Shown here: positions 1 to 7,174 of the stretch, piece after piece
How the letters are laid out: every line of letters begins with the position of its first letter
Position numbering within the stretch: position 1 is the first letter of the stretch
Assembly (NCBI GenBank): GCA_016293365.1
Contig: JAEDEK010000050.1
Location: forward strand, 1 to 13,062
DNA from: Bulleidia sp.
GTDB taxonomy: Bacteria > Bacillota_I > Bacilli_A > Erysipelotrichales > Erysipelotrichaceae
Direction: 5' to 3'
Length of the DNA stretch: 13,062 nt
Made by a program: the position numbers and the translations under genes
The notes under the pieces: model-generated
Databases searched by the model: none
What the model was told of the DNA's origin: nothing
Seen by the model: only the letters and a program-made list of their open reading frames with translations

Positions 1-648
1 AAACCGGATGGAAAAACACAGGTAACAGCTGAATACAATGATGGTGTGCTGACAAGAGTGGATACCATTGTTGTTTCCACCCAGCACAGCGCAGAAGCAA
101 CACAGGATATGATCCGTGATATTATCATGAAGGAAGTCATTGCCCCGGTTGTAGATGCCTCCCTGCTGGATGAGAATACAAAATATCTGATCAATCCATC
201 CGGCTCCTTTGTACTGGGTGGCTCCTGGGGTGACTCTGGAACAACAGGAAGAAAGATCGTCGTCGATACATATGGTGGATATGCACCGATTGGTGGCGGA
301 TGCTTCTCTTCCAAAGACCCTACTAAGGTGGACCGCTCTGCTGCCTACTACGCACGTTATGTGTGCCGTAACCTTGTCGCAAACGGACTTGCTCATAAGT
401 GTCAGATTGAACTGTCCTATGCGATTGGTGTACAGCAGCCGATCTCTGTCTATGTACAGTCCTTTGGCACTTCCCAGTATTCAGACGAACAGCTGCAGGA
501 AATCGTACTGAAAAACTTCGATTTCTCTGTTACAAATATCATCCATGAACTTGATCTGCTGCGCCCGATTTATCGAAAGACTGTGAACTATGGTCACTTT
601 GGCAAAAAGGATCTGCCTTGGGAACAGTATCATAAAATCGAATTGTAA
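1..648 (+). CDS. metK: S-adenosylmethionine synthetase, C-terminal part (5' truncated by window edge)
   Basis: MetK makes S-adenosylmethionine from ATP and methionine in the cytosol. The open frame runs from base 1 to the TAA at 646-648, giving 215 residues, roughly the last half of a protein usually about 390-400 residues long. The true start lies left of the window; the GTG at 46 is internal, because the residues before it (KPDGKTQVTAEYNDG) already match the family. Visible family features are DTIVVSTQH, INPSGSFVLGG, and the second MetK signature, read here as GGGCFSSKDP, followed by TKVDRSAAYYARY. The usual form is GGGAFSGKDP; Cys and Ser at these two positions are, as I recall, permitted by the family signature. 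The gene is the only one on the plus strand and converges on the GNAT gene, with a terminator between. Identification is secure; only the N-terminal half cannot be assessed. Confidence 0.96.
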   Translation, partial: KPDGKTQVTAEYNDGVLTRVDTIVVSTQHSAEATQDMIRDIIMKEVIAPVVDASLLDENTKYLINPSGSFVLGGSWGDSGTTGRKIVVDTYGGYAPIGGGCFSSKDPTKVDRSAAYYARYVCRNLVANGLAHKCQIELSYAIGVQQPISVYVQSFGTSQYSDEQLQEIVLKNFDFSVTNIIHELDLLRPIYRKTVNYGHFGKKDLPWEQYHKIEL

Positions 649-653
649 TACGC

Positions 654-695
654 AAACACAGGTATCCCTTCATCCAGGAACACCTGTGTTTTTTT
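654..695 (+). terminator. Intrinsic terminator of metK
   Basis: A ten-base-pair stem is formed by AAACACAGGT (654-663) and ACCTGTGTTT (682-691), with an 18-base loop, and the 3' arm runs into a tract of T residues to 695. It begins five bases after the metK stop. It overlaps the stop codon (694-696) of the convergent acetyltransferase gene. Read from the minus strand, the 3' side is only TTTGCG, so termination of the opposite operon here would be weaker. Confidence 0.9.
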
Positions 696-1200
696 ACTGC
701 TTCTGCAGCTTGTAGATATATGTATCTTTCCAGATTGGATTACCATTCTCATCTTTAAAGAAATACACATTGGCATGCAGGTGCTGCACCCTTTTCATCC
801 CCAGTGCTTCCAGCAGTCGCCATGAGTTTTCATTTTCAGGATCACACTGTGCCATGATGATATTGACCCCATGATCAAAAGCATCTTTGATCACTGCAGT
901 ACATGCTTCTTTTGCATAGCCATGATGCCAGTACAGGTAGTGGAACACAAAACCAAGTTCCTTCTGTGTTTCAGATGTGTTTCCAAGCCACAGATTGCCG
1001 ATCAGACGGTGATCGTTTTTCCTCTGCACCGCAATCATCTGTGGATCATTGATCCTACGGTGCAGTTCTTCTTCTGTTTTCTTTCGGGTCATCGGCAGAT
1101 ATGGTTCATACTCCAGCGTCTTTGAATCACTGAGATACGTATAAAGATCATCCAGATCTGCTTCTTCAAACCTTCGTAAGATCAGTCTTTCTGTTTCCAT
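694..1200 (-). CDS. GNAT family N-acetyltransferase (RimJ/RimL-like)
   Basis: A 168-residue protein of the GNAT fold, which transfers acetyl from acetyl-CoA to an amine; the acceptor cannot be read from the sequence. The N-terminus ETERLILRRFEEADLDDLY is the standard opening of the RimJ/RimL-type (Acetyltransf_3) branch. IGNLWLG (67-73) fits strand beta 4. YWHHGYAKEA (90-99) fits the pyrophosphate-binding loop between beta 4 and alpha 3. NENSWRLLEALGMKRV (123-138) is the usual C-terminal motif B. The length is normal for this branch. The ATG at 1200 lies one base after the fucosidase TAA (1202-1204), so translation is probably coupled; GAAGAA inside the end of the fucosidase gene is the only ribosome binding site candidate. 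It could modify a ribosomal protein, a drug or a small metabolite. Pairing with a fucosidase may be incidental. Confidence 0.88.
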   Translation of the reverse strand: METERLILRRFEEADLDDLYTYLSDSKTLEYEPYLPMTRKKTEEELHRRINDPQMIAVQRKNDHRLIGNLWLGNTSETQKELGFVFHYLYWHHGYAKEACTAVIKDAFDHGVNIIMAQCDPENENSWRLLEALGMKRVQHLHANVYFFKDENGNPIWKDTYIYKLQKQ

Positions 1201-1201
1201 C

Positions 1202-2464
1202 TTATTTCTTCAGTCTGATTTCCAGAACCGTATCAATCGGATCCGGCATCTGATGATATGCGGTATCGACATTCAGGAATGTGTATTCCGGGAAGGATTC
1301 CCCATTCCATGGTGTAACAAGCTGAATCTCAGATCCATCCGACAATCTGCGAACGGATTCAATCCTTTCCATTGGGATATGCACTGCAATATCAAAGATG
1401 GATTCATCCAGAATATGGGCATAGATGACATCCCCCTTCTGTGTATATCTGCCCCATTCCGGTTTTTCAAGATCACTTGCACCACATCCATAGATGGATG
1501 CACTGTTATATTCCATCCATTCTCCGATTTCCTTGAGAATCTGTACGGACTGTTTCGGGAATCTACCTCTTGCATCAGGTCCAACATTGAGAATCATATT
1601 ACCGTTTTTGCTGACACATTCCACAAGCGTGCGGATCAGAAGTGCAGCAGATTTGTAGTTTGTATCCTTGGCACAATAACCCCAGTGTTCATTCATGGTA
1701 ATACACGCTTCCCATGGCACTGGCTTTCCGACTTTGTTGACGATTCCATATGGTGGAATCATCTGTTCCGGGGAAGTAAAGTCTCCGGCTGTACGGGATG
1801 GATGTTCTTCCATAATGGATCCTGGATAGATCCCATCTCCTTCCATACGGTTATCGGTTATCATGTCTGGCTGGTATGCATCAATCATGTCACGGATTGT
1901 TTCTGCACCCCATTTATCCTTTTTCATTTCATTATAGGAAAAATCAAACCACATGATATCCAGTTTTCCATACCCCGTGAGAAGTTCTCTGATCTGGGTA
2001 TGCATGTAATCCAGATATCTGTTCCAGTCTCTGTTTTCATTGGAAAATTCCGGATGATTGCGCATCGGATGATGCCTGTCACCATAGTGCGGGAAATCCG
2101 GATGATGCCAGTCAATCAGAGAATAATAAAGACCGACCTTTAATCCTTCTTCACGGAAAGCATCCAGATATTTTCTGACTAGATCTTCCTTGTATTTGAA
2201 GTCCGTTGTCTTTGTATCAAACAGGCAATAGCCATCGTGGTGTTTGGCAGTCATTACAGCATATTTCATACCTGCCTGCCTGGCAGCCTTTGCCCAGGCT
2301 TGTGGATCAAAGGCTTCCGGATTGAATTCCTTTACAAATGGAATATAGTCTTCTTCTTTCATTTCATCATAGTTGCGTACCCATTCTCCACGGGCAGGAA
2401 TGGCATAAACGCCCCAATGCAGAAACAGACCGAAGCGGTCATACTGAAACTGTTGAATGTTCAT
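1202..2464 (-). CDS. Alpha-L-fucosidase, glycoside hydrolase family 29
   Basis: A 420-residue GH29 enzyme, expected to release L-fucose from fucosylated glycans by a retaining mechanism. Family motifs in order are FGLFLHWGVYAIPARGEW (11-28), YAVMTAKHHDGYCLFDT (68-84), GLYYSLIDWHHPDF (111-124), LDIMWFDFSY (168-177), the TMNEHWGY block (256-263) and MILNVGPDARG (290-300). By family analogy Asp174 in MWFDF is the catalytic nucleophile; I cannot place the acid/base, which varies between subfamilies. There is no signal peptide, so the enzyme should act in the cytosol on imported oligosaccharides or fucosides. The length covers the catalytic barrel and a short C-terminal beta domain, with no extra carbohydrate-binding module. 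GGAGGA (2475-2480) sits ten bases before the ATG. It is first in an operon with the acetyltransferase. A related specificity such as alpha-L-galactosidase cannot be excluded. Confidence 0.93.
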   Translation of the reverse strand: MNIQQFQYDRFGLFLHWGVYAIPARGEWVRNYDEMKEEDYIPFVKEFNPEAFDPQAWAKAARQAGMKYAVMTAKHHDGYCLFDTKTTDFKYKEDLVRKYLDAFREEGLKVGLYYSLIDWHHPDFPHYGDRHHPMRNHPEFSNENRDWNRYLDYMHTQIRELLTGYGKLDIMWFDFSYNEMKKDKWGAETIRDMIDAYQPDMITDNRMEGDGIYPGSIMEEHPSRTAGDFTSPEQMIPPYGIVNKVGKPVPWEACITMNEHWGYCAKDTNYKSAALLIRTLVECVSKNGNMILNVGPDARGRFPKQSVQILKEIGEWMEYNSASIYGCGASDLEKPEWGRYTQKGDVIYAHILDESIFDIAVHIPMERIESVRRLSDGSEIQLVTPWNGESFPEYTFLNVDTAYHQMPDPIDTVLEIRLKK

Positions 2465-2507
2465 AATCGTTAAATCCTCCAGAAAATGATGTCTGTCTTA
2501 TGCTTCC

Positions 2508-2513
2508 ATTATA
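2508..2513 (-). promoter_or_regulatory. Promoter -10 of the fucosidase-acetyltransferase operon
   Basis: The minus strand reads TATAAT at 2513-2508, 43 bases upstream of the fucosidase ATG and just after the ileS terminator. A matching -35 is poor; the hexamer 17 bases upstream is CTGCTT, inside the terminator hairpin. The perfect -10 and its position directly after a terminator make an independent promoter likely, perhaps aided by an activator. Confidence 0.55.
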
Positions 2514-2524
2514 CCTTCAGGCCC

Positions 2525-2551
2525 ATAAAAAAGCAGTCAGACCGACTGCTT
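2525..2551 (-). terminator. Intrinsic terminator of ileS
   Basis: On the minus strand AAGCAGTC (2551-2544) pairs perfectly with GACTGCTT (2538-2531) around a five-base loop. The hairpin is followed by a run of T residues (T6 across 2532-2527, overlapping the arm). It starts seven bases after the ileS stop codon and separates ileS from the fucosidase operon. Confidence 0.88.
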
Positions 2552-2558
2552 ATATCGA

Positions 2559-5282
2559 TTATTCAGCTTCTTTTTTCAATACGGCTGCACATCTTGGGCA
2601 AAGACCGTTTTCATCTGCTTCCAGTGTATAGTTCCAGCATCTTGGGCACTTTTCACCGGCTGCCTTGACTACCTTGACACTGCGATCAGATGCGGCTGTA
2701 ACAACTGCACGGGATACGATCATCCACTGCGCAGCCTCACCCTTCAATCCCTTTTCCAGAAGTTCCTTTTCTTCTTCTGTTACTGCAAGCTGAACTTCAG
2801 CTTCCTGAGAAGTACCGATTTCCTTATTGGCACGTGCTTCTTCCAGAGCCTTGTTGACATCATCCTTGATACCATTGAGGGTAGTGAACATTGCCTTGAC
2901 TTCTGCTTCATTTTCATAATGAACAGCTGTAGGGAAATGTGCATAATGTACGGATTCCACAGAATCATCTGTAAAATGCATCCATACTTCTTCCATTGTA
3001 TAGACAAGGAATGGTGCCCACAGCTTCACAAGAGCATCTGTTGCCTGCCAGAAGACGGACTGAACCTGTCTTCTTCTTGTATCATTCTTTGCACTGCAGT
3101 ACAGAATATCCTTTGTAAAATCACAGTAATAGGAAGACAGATCATTTGTCATGAAGTTGACAAGTGTCTTGTTGGCATCAATATAGTCATATGACAGTAC
3201 TGCCTTGACTGTTTTTTCGATAACTTCATTCAGCTGGATCATGACATACTGATCAACCGGTTCCAGGTTTTCATAGGCAATCATATCCTTCTTTGGATCA
3301 AAGTCAGCAGGATTGAGGTTACCGAGCAGGAAACGGAATGTATTTCTGACCTTACGGTACTGATCAGATACCTGTTTGATGTTGGATGGACCAAGCTTCA
3401 GGTCTTCCTTGAAGTCGGAAGTCATTGCCCAAAGACGGAATACGTCAGCACCGTTTTTATTGATGATATCCATCGGATTGACAACATTACCGACAGACTT
3501 GGACATCTTTTCACCCTTGGAGTCACACACATAACCATGGGAAAGTACTTCCTTATATGGAGCTGTACCATTGACTGCTGTAGAAACAATCAAAGAAGAG
3601 TTGAACCAGCCACGATACTGGTCGGAACCTTCAAAGTACAGATCACATGGATAATCATAGCCTCTTGCGGACAGTTCATTCCAGGAAGAACCGGAGTCAA
3701 ACCATACGTCCATGATGTCCTTTTCCTTTGTAAACAGACCATTTGGAGATTTTTCATTCACATAACCATACGGCAGAAGATCCTTTGCTTCACTTTCAAA
3801 CCAGATATTGGAACCATGCTGTTCAAACAGATCGGCGATGTGTTCAAATACTTCCATATCCATGATCGGAGAACCGTCTTCACAATAGATGATCGGAATC
3901 GGTACACCCCAAAGACGCTGTCTGGAAATACACCAGTCACCACGATCGGCAATCATGTTATGCATTCTCTTCTGGCCGAAGTCGTTATGCCATTTGATCT
4001 GATTGTCGATTTCATCCAGCAGCTGTGGCTTGATCTTATCAATGGAACAGAACCACTGCTTGACCGCTCTGAAAATAACCTTCTTTTTCAGTCTGTCATC
4101 ATGCGGATAGCTGTGAGTGATGTTTTCTACTGCAAGCAGACATCCCTTTTCATTCATATCATGAATGATTGCCTTGGAGCAGTCTTCAAAGAACATACCG
4201 CAGTACTTGCCTGCTTCTTCATTCATGTTACCCTGATAATCAACTGTATTGATTGGAGCTAAGCCATATCTTGCACAGACAAGGAAGTCATCCATACCAT
4301 GACCACCGGCCGTATGAACAACACCAGTACCATCTTCATCAGTTACATGGTTACCAAGTAATGTCGGACATTCCTTATCCAGTACAACATGATGGTATGT
4401 GATACCTTCCAGTTCTCTTCCCTTAAAGACACGTAAGACGCCCTGATTTTCCAGACCGAACTTGGCAAGAAGAGGTTCCACAAACTTATCAAGCATGATC
4501 AGCTTACCCTTTTCTGTCTGTACTTCTGCATAGTTCAATGCTTCATTGAGGGAAACCGCTTCGTTGGCTGGAATTGTCCATGGTGTTGTTGTCCAGATGA
4601 CAAAGTAGTCATTTTCATCCAGTACGCCCTTACCATCCGCAATCTGGAACGCCAGATAGATTGTGGCATCCTTGACATCACGATATACGATTTCAGAATC
4701 AGCTACTGCTGTTTCATTGAATGGAGACCAGTAGACTGGTTTGAGACCCTGGAAAATCATTCCTGTAGAAGCCATCTTACCAAATGTTCTGACCTGGCGT
4801 GCTTCAAACTCCTTGTTTAATGTGATATATGGATGTTCGTAGTCTGCAATCTGACCAAGTCTTTTTTCAGTTTCCATCTGCGTTGCGATCTGTGTATGAA
4901 CAAATTCATCACACTTTTCACGGAACTGTGCACTTGTCAGCTTCTTGCGGTCAACCCCCTGCTTTTGAATCGCATTTTCTGTTGGTAAACCATGTGTATC
5001 CCATCCTGGGAAGAATGGTGTATAGTAACCTGCCATTGCATGGGATCTGACAATAAAGTCCTTGATGGAACGATTCATTGCCGTACCGGCATGAAGATTA
5101 CCATTGGCATATGGTGGACCATCGTGCAGAACGAAGGATGGTTCTCCTTCATGGTGCTTCAGAATGTTCTGATAATAGTTGTTGTCCTGCCACTGCTTCA
5201 GGATCTTCGGTTCCTTTGTCGGCAGATTTCCTCTCATTTCGAAATCTGTCACAGGCATGTGCAGCGTTTCTTTGTAATCCAT
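2559..5282 (-). CDS. ileS: Isoleucyl-tRNA synthetase with altered HIGH motif
   Basis: A 907-residue class I synthetase that charges tRNA-Ile in the cytosol. IleRS rather than ValRS or LeuRS is shown by FEGSDQYRGWFNSS (550-563), QVSDQYRKVRNTFRFLLGNL after KMSKS, and GWDTHGLPTE (93-102). KMSKS is intact (592-596). The CP1 editing domain keeps TTTPWT (231-236), His323 in VVHTA and Asp332 in GMDDF, so proofreading should be retained. The C-terminus carries a four-cysteine zinc site (CPRCW then CPRC). The HIGH signature, normally HMGH or HIGH in NGxxHxGHA, reads NGNLHAGTA, with HAGT at 64-67. Other conserved spots also differ: HTAGGHG for HTAPGHG, SYPHDDR for SYPHDWR, SDQYRGWF for SDQHRGWF. AAAGGAG (5290-5296) is seven bases before the ATG. 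The gene follows divIVA, as in other Gram-positive bacteria, and is preceded by an isoleucine T-box and followed by its own terminator. Confidence 0.97.
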   Translation of the reverse strand: MDYKETLHMPVTDFEMRGNLPTKEPKILKQWQDNNYYQNILKHHEGEPSFVLHDGPPYANGNLHAGTAMNRSIKDFIVRSHAMAGYYTPFFPGWDTHGLPTENAIQKQGVDRKKLTSAQFREKCDEFVHTQIATQMETEKRLGQIADYEHPYITLNKEFEARQVRTFGKMASTGMIFQGLKPVYWSPFNETAVADSEIVYRDVKDATIYLAFQIADGKGVLDENDYFVIWTTTPWTIPANEAVSLNEALNYAEVQTEKGKLIMLDKFVEPLLAKFGLENQGVLRVFKGRELEGITYHHVVLDKECPTLLGNHVTDEDGTGVVHTAGGHGMDDFLVCARYGLAPINTVDYQGNMNEEAGKYCGMFFEDCSKAIIHDMNEKGCLLAVENITHSYPHDDRLKKKVIFRAVKQWFCSIDKIKPQLLDEIDNQIKWHNDFGQKRMHNMIADRGDWCISRQRLWGVPIPIIYCEDGSPIMDMEVFEHIADLFEQHGSNIWFESEAKDLLPYGYVNEKSPNGLFTKEKDIMDVWFDSGSSWNELSARGYDYPCDLYFEGSDQYRGWFNSSLIVSTAVNGTAPYKEVLSHGYVCDSKGEKMSKSVGNVVNPMDIINKNGADVFRLWAMTSDFKEDLKLGPSNIKQVSDQYRKVRNTFRFLLGNLNPADFDPKKDMIAYENLEPVDQYVMIQLNEVIEKTVKAVLSYDYIDANKTLVNFMTNDLSSYYCDFTKDILYCSAKNDTRRRQVQSVFWQATDALVKLWAPFLVYTMEEVWMHFTDDSVESVHYAHFPTAVHYENEAEVKAMFTTLNGIKDDVNKALEEARANKEIGTSQEAEVQLAVTEEEKELLEKGLKGEAAQWMIVSRAVVTAASDRSVKVVKAAGEKCPRCWNYTLEADENGLCPRCAAVLKKEAE

Positions 5283-5305
5283 GTTTTCTCTCCTTTGTTT
5301 TCAAT

Positions 5306-5338
5306 AAAAAACGTCCTTGAGATTATTCTCTAAGGACG
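5306..5338 (-). terminator. T-box regulated terminator in the ileS leader
   Basis: On the minus strand CGTCCTT (5338-5332) pairs with AAGGACG (5318-5312), the stem is extended by GAGA/TCTC around an ATAA loop, and a T6 run follows at 5311-5306. It is mutually exclusive with the antiterminator because CCTTAG (5335-5330) belongs to both structures. It stops ten bases before the ribosome binding site of ileS. Confidence 0.92.
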
Positions 5339-5506
5339 CAGAATGCGCGGTACCACCTTAGTTCATGTCATTCATGGACATGCCCTTGTGATTCCCGTAA
5401 CGTGGGAATGACGACTGTTCATCAGGTGATGTCAGTATTCGATCTTCCATCCTGTTTGCACCAGACACAGGCTCTCTTTGTGGTCCTTCGAATATGCGCG
5501 TCCTGA
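5306..5506 (-). ncRNA. T-box leader (tRNA-Ile responsive) of ileS
   Basis: The leader has the parts of a canonical T-box riboswitch, read on the minus strand. Stem I is closed by TCAGG (5506-5502) with CCTGA (5426-5422), then TATTCGA (5494-5488) with TCGAATA (5442-5436). The right side of the internal loop between these helices carries ATC followed by A (5430-5427), matching an isoleucine specifier. The distal part has AGAGA (5477-5473) and a loop with GGTGCAA (5462-5456). The T-box proper is AACTAAGGTGGTACCGCG (5363-5346); its TGGT would pair with the ACCA end of uncharged tRNA. CTAAGG (5361-5356) can pair with CCTTAG (5335-5330), forming an antiterminator that uses part of the terminator 5' arm. 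Uncharged tRNA-Ile should therefore permit ileS transcription. No separate promoter is visible before it. Confidence 0.95.
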
Positions 5507-5507
5507 A

Positions 5508-5990
5508 TCAACGCAGTTTTGTTTCGGCTTCTTCAAGCCATTTCAGATCAGGCATTTCCGGAATGCGGAAGGAATCCAGAGCTTTGATGAGATCTGTAAG
5601 CTCACCCTTCATTTCCGTTTTGACTTCTCCTGCCTGAGAATACAGTTTTGACAGATCCATTAAGATCAGTCGGGATGTACTGATTGCCGTACGGATAATC
5701 TCATCTGCATTTTTCTGTGCAGTTGCGATAATCTGATTTGCTTCACGTAACGAAAGCCGTGCAATGTTTTCCGCTGCTTCTTTTCTGGAAGCATCCATCG
5801 CCTGCAGAGATTCGTATTTTCCTTTGATCTCTTCCAGTTGCCGTGTTGTTTCCACAAGCTGCTGCTGGTAGAGTTCCACCTTGCGTTGAAGCTGATCAAC
5901 CATGGCAGCGTAGCGATCAATCGCATCGTCGACTGCGAAACGGTCATATCCGTTCTTCATGACGCGAAATGTCGGTTTCTGTGCTGTCAT
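5508..5990 (-). CDS. divIVA: DivIVA domain cell-division / polarity protein
   Basis: A 160-residue coiled-coil protein of the DivIVA family, which binds curved membrane at septa and poles and recruits partners. The N-terminal segment FRVMKNGYDRFAVDDAIDRY (8-27) fits the DivIVA lipid-binding domain (GYD..AVD..I). Residues about 28-70 form a glutamine- and glutamate-rich coiled coil. REANQIIATAQKNADEIIR (82-100) and SRLILMDLSKLYSQ match the second coiled-coil region of B. subtilis DivIVA closely. The protein is about the usual length. The N-terminus is shortened before GYD, and the Phe17-Arg18 pair that contacts membrane in B. subtilis aligns here with Lys12-Asn13. The start at 5990 lies 14 bases after the ylmH TAG; GGAG directly after that stop is the likely ribosome binding site. 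Its position between ylmH and ileS supports the call. A GpsB-like role is less likely given length and neighbourhood. Confidence 0.92.
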   Translation of the reverse strand: MTAQKPTFRVMKNGYDRFAVDDAIDRYAAMVDQLQRKVELYQQQLVETTRQLEEIKGKYESLQAMDASRKEAAENIARLSLREANQIIATAQKNADEIIRTAISTSRLILMDLSKLYSQAGEVKTEMKGELTDLIKALDSFRIPEMPDLKWLEEAETKLR

Positions 5991-6004
5991 GTCCCTTCGT
6001 ACTC

Positions 6005-6769
6005 CTATATGCTCTGTTCGATTTCAATTGCAACCCGGTCCCCGCCTGTCTTTCTGATCACACCGAGAAAACGGAATCTTCCTTTACCACGAATCGAAAT
6101 CGTACCGTTATTATCGCACAGTTTATCAGGGCTATCAAGCGTGATGTGATTGAGTTGTACAAGTCCTCCCCGGATCATTTCCTTTGCCTGGGATCTGGAT
6201 ACATGAGCCAGTGAAGCAACAATTGCATCCATACGTGTGCTTGCCGCAATGACCGTCATCTTTTTTGTTTGAAAGATCTGTACAGGCCGATCCTTATTGA
6301 TTTCAAAAGAAACGGAAAGCTGGTTGATCCTGGTCAGATTCTGCATCAGAAACGGTGCCATGGAAGTGGTTATATACAGATGGATATGATCTTCTTCCAC
6401 CCAGAAATCCCCAAAGGCACTTCTTTCAATCTGCAGATGCATGAGTGCACCAAGCACATCGCGATGACTGATTTTCCGAAATCGCTGATCAATCCTTGCC
6501 GACAGGCATACAATATCATAAAAGCCATCTTCCACAATACTTTGGAAAATGACTCTTCTTTTTGCGGCACCGGGATAACCACCATCATAGATGACAGTAT
6601 CACTGGCAGGAAAATACTTTTGTGCGACTGCCTGCTGCTGCTCATTGAGAAACCCGGAATACAGATTCGTATGCCAGATTTCACTTTTATCACGCAGATC
6701 AGAAAGATGTGCAATCAGTGATGTATCTTCCTTTGACTCAATCATCTTCTGAATCCATGGAGATTCCAC
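6005..6769 (-). CDS. ylmH: YlmH-type S4-domain RNA-binding protein
   Basis: A 254-residue homologue of YlmH. Residues about 40-165 form the N-terminal YlmH domain, with FLNEQQQAVAQKYF, YPGAAKRRVIFQ (65-76), SHRDVLGALMHLQIERSAFGD (101-121, the 'LG.LM.LG..R...GD' block) and an EINKD strand. Residues about 179-240 are an S4 domain, RMDAIVASLAHVSRSQAK then MIRGGLVQLN. YlmH sits in the division cluster and has been linked to ribosome-associated quality control in B. subtilis, so binding to rRNA or tRNA on stalled 50S subunits is the likely job. The GTG at 6769 overlaps sepF by 32 bases and gives an N-terminus of the same length as B. subtilis YlmH before FLxxxxQ. An in-frame ATG at 6745, overlapping the sepF stop by eight bases, would give 246 residues. 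Neither start has a good ribosome binding site, so the start is uncertain but the gene is not. Confidence 0.93.
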   Translation of the reverse strand: MESPWIQKMIESKEDTSLIAHLSDLRDKSEIWHTNLYSGFLNEQQQAVAQKYFPASDTVIYDGGYPGAAKRRVIFQSIVEDGFYDIVCLSARIDQRFRKISHRDVLGALMHLQIERSAFGDFWVEEDHIHLYITTSMAPFLMQNLTRINQLSVSFEINKDRPVQIFQTKKMTVIAASTRMDAIVASLAHVSRSQAKEMIRGGLVQLNHITLDSPDKLCDNNGTISIRGKGRFRFLGVIRKTGGDRVAIEIEQSI

Positions 6770-7154
6770 CGGATACAGGGATGTTCTGTGGTGTACACAG
6801 AATTACGTTGTGTCCGATCTTTTGAATTGCTCCATCCAGTGCAAATACAACACCTGTCAGGAAGTCGATTGTTCTCTGTGCAAAATCTCTAGGCAGCTTG
6901 TGCAGATTGACAACACAGGCTCTTTTCTGCTTGAGATGACGTGCAATCTCTTCTGCTTCCTCAAAGGAACGTGGTTCAAACAGAACCATCTGTGTATCAC
7001 TTGGTATTGTATTTACCTTTGTCTTCTTTGCTTCATAAGCAGAAACTGGCTTTGTTTCAGAAGGTCTGTAAGTGACTTCAGTTTCTTCTTCTTCAAAATC
7101 TGTATCATCATCTTCTACAGGGGCAATAAAATTCTTCAGTTTATCAAATGCCAT
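6738..7154 (-). CDS. sepF: Cell division protein SepF
   Basis: A 138-residue SepF, which binds the FtsZ C-terminus and tethers the Z-ring to membrane. The N-terminus MAFDKLKNFIAPV is the expected amphipathic membrane helix, followed by an acidic linker (DDDTDFEEEETE, 15-26) and a variable linker to about residue 54. The SepF core (55-132) shows RSFEEAEEIARHLKQKRACV, VNLHKLPRDFAQRTIDFLTG (82-101), ALDGAIQKIGHNVILCTPQN (105-124) and the IPVSG ending. All agree with the B. subtilis protein. GGAGGTG (7159-7165) lies four bases before the ATG. It is first in the sepF-ylmH-divIVA-ileS run, with a candidate promoter immediately upstream. Its stop overlaps ylmH, implying translational coupling. The ylmG membrane-protein gene that often follows sepF is missing here. 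Confidence 0.95.
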   Translation of the reverse strand: MAFDKLKNFIAPVEDDDTDFEEEETEVTYRPSETKPVSAYEAKKTKVNTIPSDTQMVLFEPRSFEEAEEIARHLKQKRACVVNLHKLPRDFAQRTIDFLTGVVFALDGAIQKIGHNVILCTPQNIPVSGGISMDSEDD

Positions 7155-7174
7155 AAGACACCTCCAACATCAAG

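Noticed and set aside
175..320. Cys and Ser substitutions in the second MetK signature (GGGCFSSKDP)
   Set aside because: As I recall, both positions vary within the accepted family signature, and surrounding residues are intact, so this is not unusual.
1253..2143. A 296-codon plus-strand open frame across the fucosidase gene
   Set aside because: It lies antisense to a gene with clear GH29 motifs, has no ribosome binding site or recognisable product, and its Cys-, Ile- and His-rich translation is typical of a shadow frame.
3537..4262. A 241-codon plus-strand open frame inside ileS
   Set aside because: Antisense to conserved catalytic and editing regions of IleRS; no family resemblance and no start signal.
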